Of a stretch of 16,005 nt of DNA, positions 15,488 to 16,005 are shown in pieces; within the stretch, counting starts at the first letter, position 1; each line of letters opens with the position of its first letter. Origin of the DNA: Candidatus Atribacteria bacterium (GTDB taxonomy: Bacteria; Atribacterota; Phoenicimicrobiia; Phoenicimicrobiales; Stramentimicrobiaceae); assembly GCA_016934875.1 (NCBI GenBank), contig JAFGSC010000202.1, forward strand, positions 1-16,005, in the 5' to 3' direction. A program made the position numbers and the translations under genes. Under the pieces are notes generated by a model, which saw only the letters and a program-made list of their open reading frames with translations, made no database searches and was not told the origin of the DNA.

Positions 15488-15515
15488 ATTATATAACTTT
15501 TGAATTAGTTTTTAA
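15488..15515 (-). promoter_or_regulatory. Candidate promoter of the sugar uptake operon
   Basis: TATAAT on the minus strand (15493-15488) has TTAAAA (15515-15510) 16 bases upstream, four of six matches to the -35 consensus. It would give a leader of about 130 bases containing both inverted repeats. The region is AT-rich, so chance matches are easy. Confidence 0.35.
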
Positions 15516-15561
15516 CATCCCCCCTTTTAGAGTATCCTTCTTTAACTATAGAGTCTACCAT
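15505..15561 (-). CDS. 18-residue ORF near an isolated perfect Shine-Dalgarno
   Basis: AAGGAGGTGAT (15588-15578) matches the full anti-Shine-Dalgarno complement, yet no long frame follows. The nearest ATG (15561) is about 20 bases past GGAGG, further than usual, and opens MVDSIVKEGYSKRGDVKN before TAA at 15505-15507. It may be a leader peptide, or the surviving start of a lost gene. It overlaps the candidate promoter at 15488-15515, so at most one of the two readings may be right. Confidence 0.25.
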   Translation of the reverse strand: MVDSIVKEGYSKRGDVKN

Positions 15562-15874
15562 CTATCTTGTTTAAGTAATCACCTCCTTTTTTCTTGAGTT
15601 TTTCAAAAATTACTGGTTAAAGGTTTTATAATAATAATGTACTTCTCTATAAACATTTTTCCTTACTAAAATACTACATTCTCTTCAATATAACAGAGTT
15701 ATATGTAAGATACTCCTGTGTATGGTGATGTCTGGTTTGAAACGATTAATATAGTATCGAAAAAATGGATTTCTTTCTGATTTAACAATTAATTATTAGT
15801 ACAATTATTATTAATTTAGTTTAAAAAAATGATTTAGTTTCGACCTTCCGTTTTGTGAAATAAATCTTATTATT

Positions 15875-16005
15875 TTAAGAATTGTTTAAAAGTCTTATTA
15901 TAGAATCTGCCATTGACTCTAATATTAAGCAGCTTGAGACTGCCCCTACATCTAAAAAACCTTTAGAACGTTCTCCAAGTCTACTTGCTCTTCCTACTTT
16001 TGCAA
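15875..16005 (-). CDS. DhaL-type kinase subunit, C-terminal end
   Basis: The last 42 residues of a gene entering from the right edge and ending in TAA at 15875-15877. They match the C-terminus of the nucleotide-binding DhaL (DAK2) subunit or domain of dihydroxyacetone-type kinases: KVGRASRLGERSKGFLDVGA, then VSSCLILESMADSIIRLL. In the family the GR-S—ER—G–D-GA block closes the ADP site. Most of the protein is outside, so I cannot say whether it stands alone (PTS or ATP type) or is fused to DhaK. It lies upstream of the sugar operon in the same direction but is separated by 520 bp. Relatives phosphorylate dihydroxyacetone or erythrulose, which fits a short-ketose pathway. Confidence 0.8.
   Translation of the reverse strand, partial: AKVGRASRLGERSKGFLDVGAVSSCLILESMADSIIRLLNNS

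Larger units (their letters stand above)
15352..15874. other. 520-bp control region upstream of the sugar operon
   Basis: No sizeable gene. Besides the sites listed separately it holds an ATATAAC-AGA-GTTATAT inverted repeat (15688-15704) and an isolated TTGACA on the minus strand (15446-15441) with no -10 at the right distance. The length and the number of small repeats suggest a regulated promoter region with its own start, separate from the DhaL gene. Confidence 0.5.

Noticed and set aside
15334..15597. 87-codon plus-strand frame upstream of the binding-protein gene
   Set aside because: Low-complexity Phe/Leu/Ser-rich reading of AT-rich DNA that overlaps the start of the binding-protein gene and its leader; no ribosome site.
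1..16005. CRISPR arrays, tRNA or rRNA genes
   Set aside because: No regularly spaced repeats and no tRNA or rRNA signature sequences were seen on either strand by eye.

Overview
The window looks like a low-GC (AT-rich) chromosome segment from a diderm bacterium. A C-terminal-Phe outer-membrane beta-barrel, a LolA-like periplasmic protein and an RND permease are encoded together, and near-consensus TTGACA/TATAAT promoters and AGGAGG ribosome sites are common. Low GC plus an outer membrane fits groups such as Atribacterota or Halanaerobiia. Atribacterota is my best guess, but it is inference only. All intact genes lie on the minus strand, so transcription runs from high to low coordinates.

Layout from the left. 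(1) 1-823: a small redox/sulfur-carrier group of a flavodoxin, a MoaD/ThiS-like protein ending in Gly-Gly, and the first codons of a gene that leaves the window. (2) 1004-3293: a scrap region. It holds a REP-type Y1 transposase gene with an internal deletion, an isoprenylcysteine methyltransferase-family membrane protein flanked by an 18-bp imperfect direct repeat, a decayed IS110-family transposase on the plus strand, and a strong bidirectional hairpin. (3) 3303-8679: an export module. A MarR regulator has its own consensus promoter with a palindromic operator on the -10. Downstream is the operon RND permease, LolA-like protein, beta-barrel. The two promoters share a 23-bp core (20 of 23 identical), so the MarR protein very probably controls both. 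A 22-codon leader ORF with a strong ribosome site overlaps the permease start. (4) 8754-9387: a frameshifted GrpB-family remnant and unassigned sequence.

(5) 9388-16005: a sugar uptake and catabolism cluster. In transcription order it is the C-terminus of a DhaL-type kinase subunit, a 520-bp gap, a periplasmic sugar-binding protein, a two-domain RbsA-type ATPase, an RbsC-type permease, a TIM-barrel sugar-phosphate epimerase, an HxlB-like SIS isomerase, and a tagatose-3-epimerase-like TIM barrel. A DhaK/L-type kinase with an epimerase and an isomerase recalls short-chain ketose (tetrulose or pentulose) pathways. No hexulose-phosphate synthase is present to support a ribulose-monophosphate role for the HxlB-like protein.

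The most interesting material is the MarR/RND/LolA/porin regulon with its leader ORF, and the unassigned sugar pathway.
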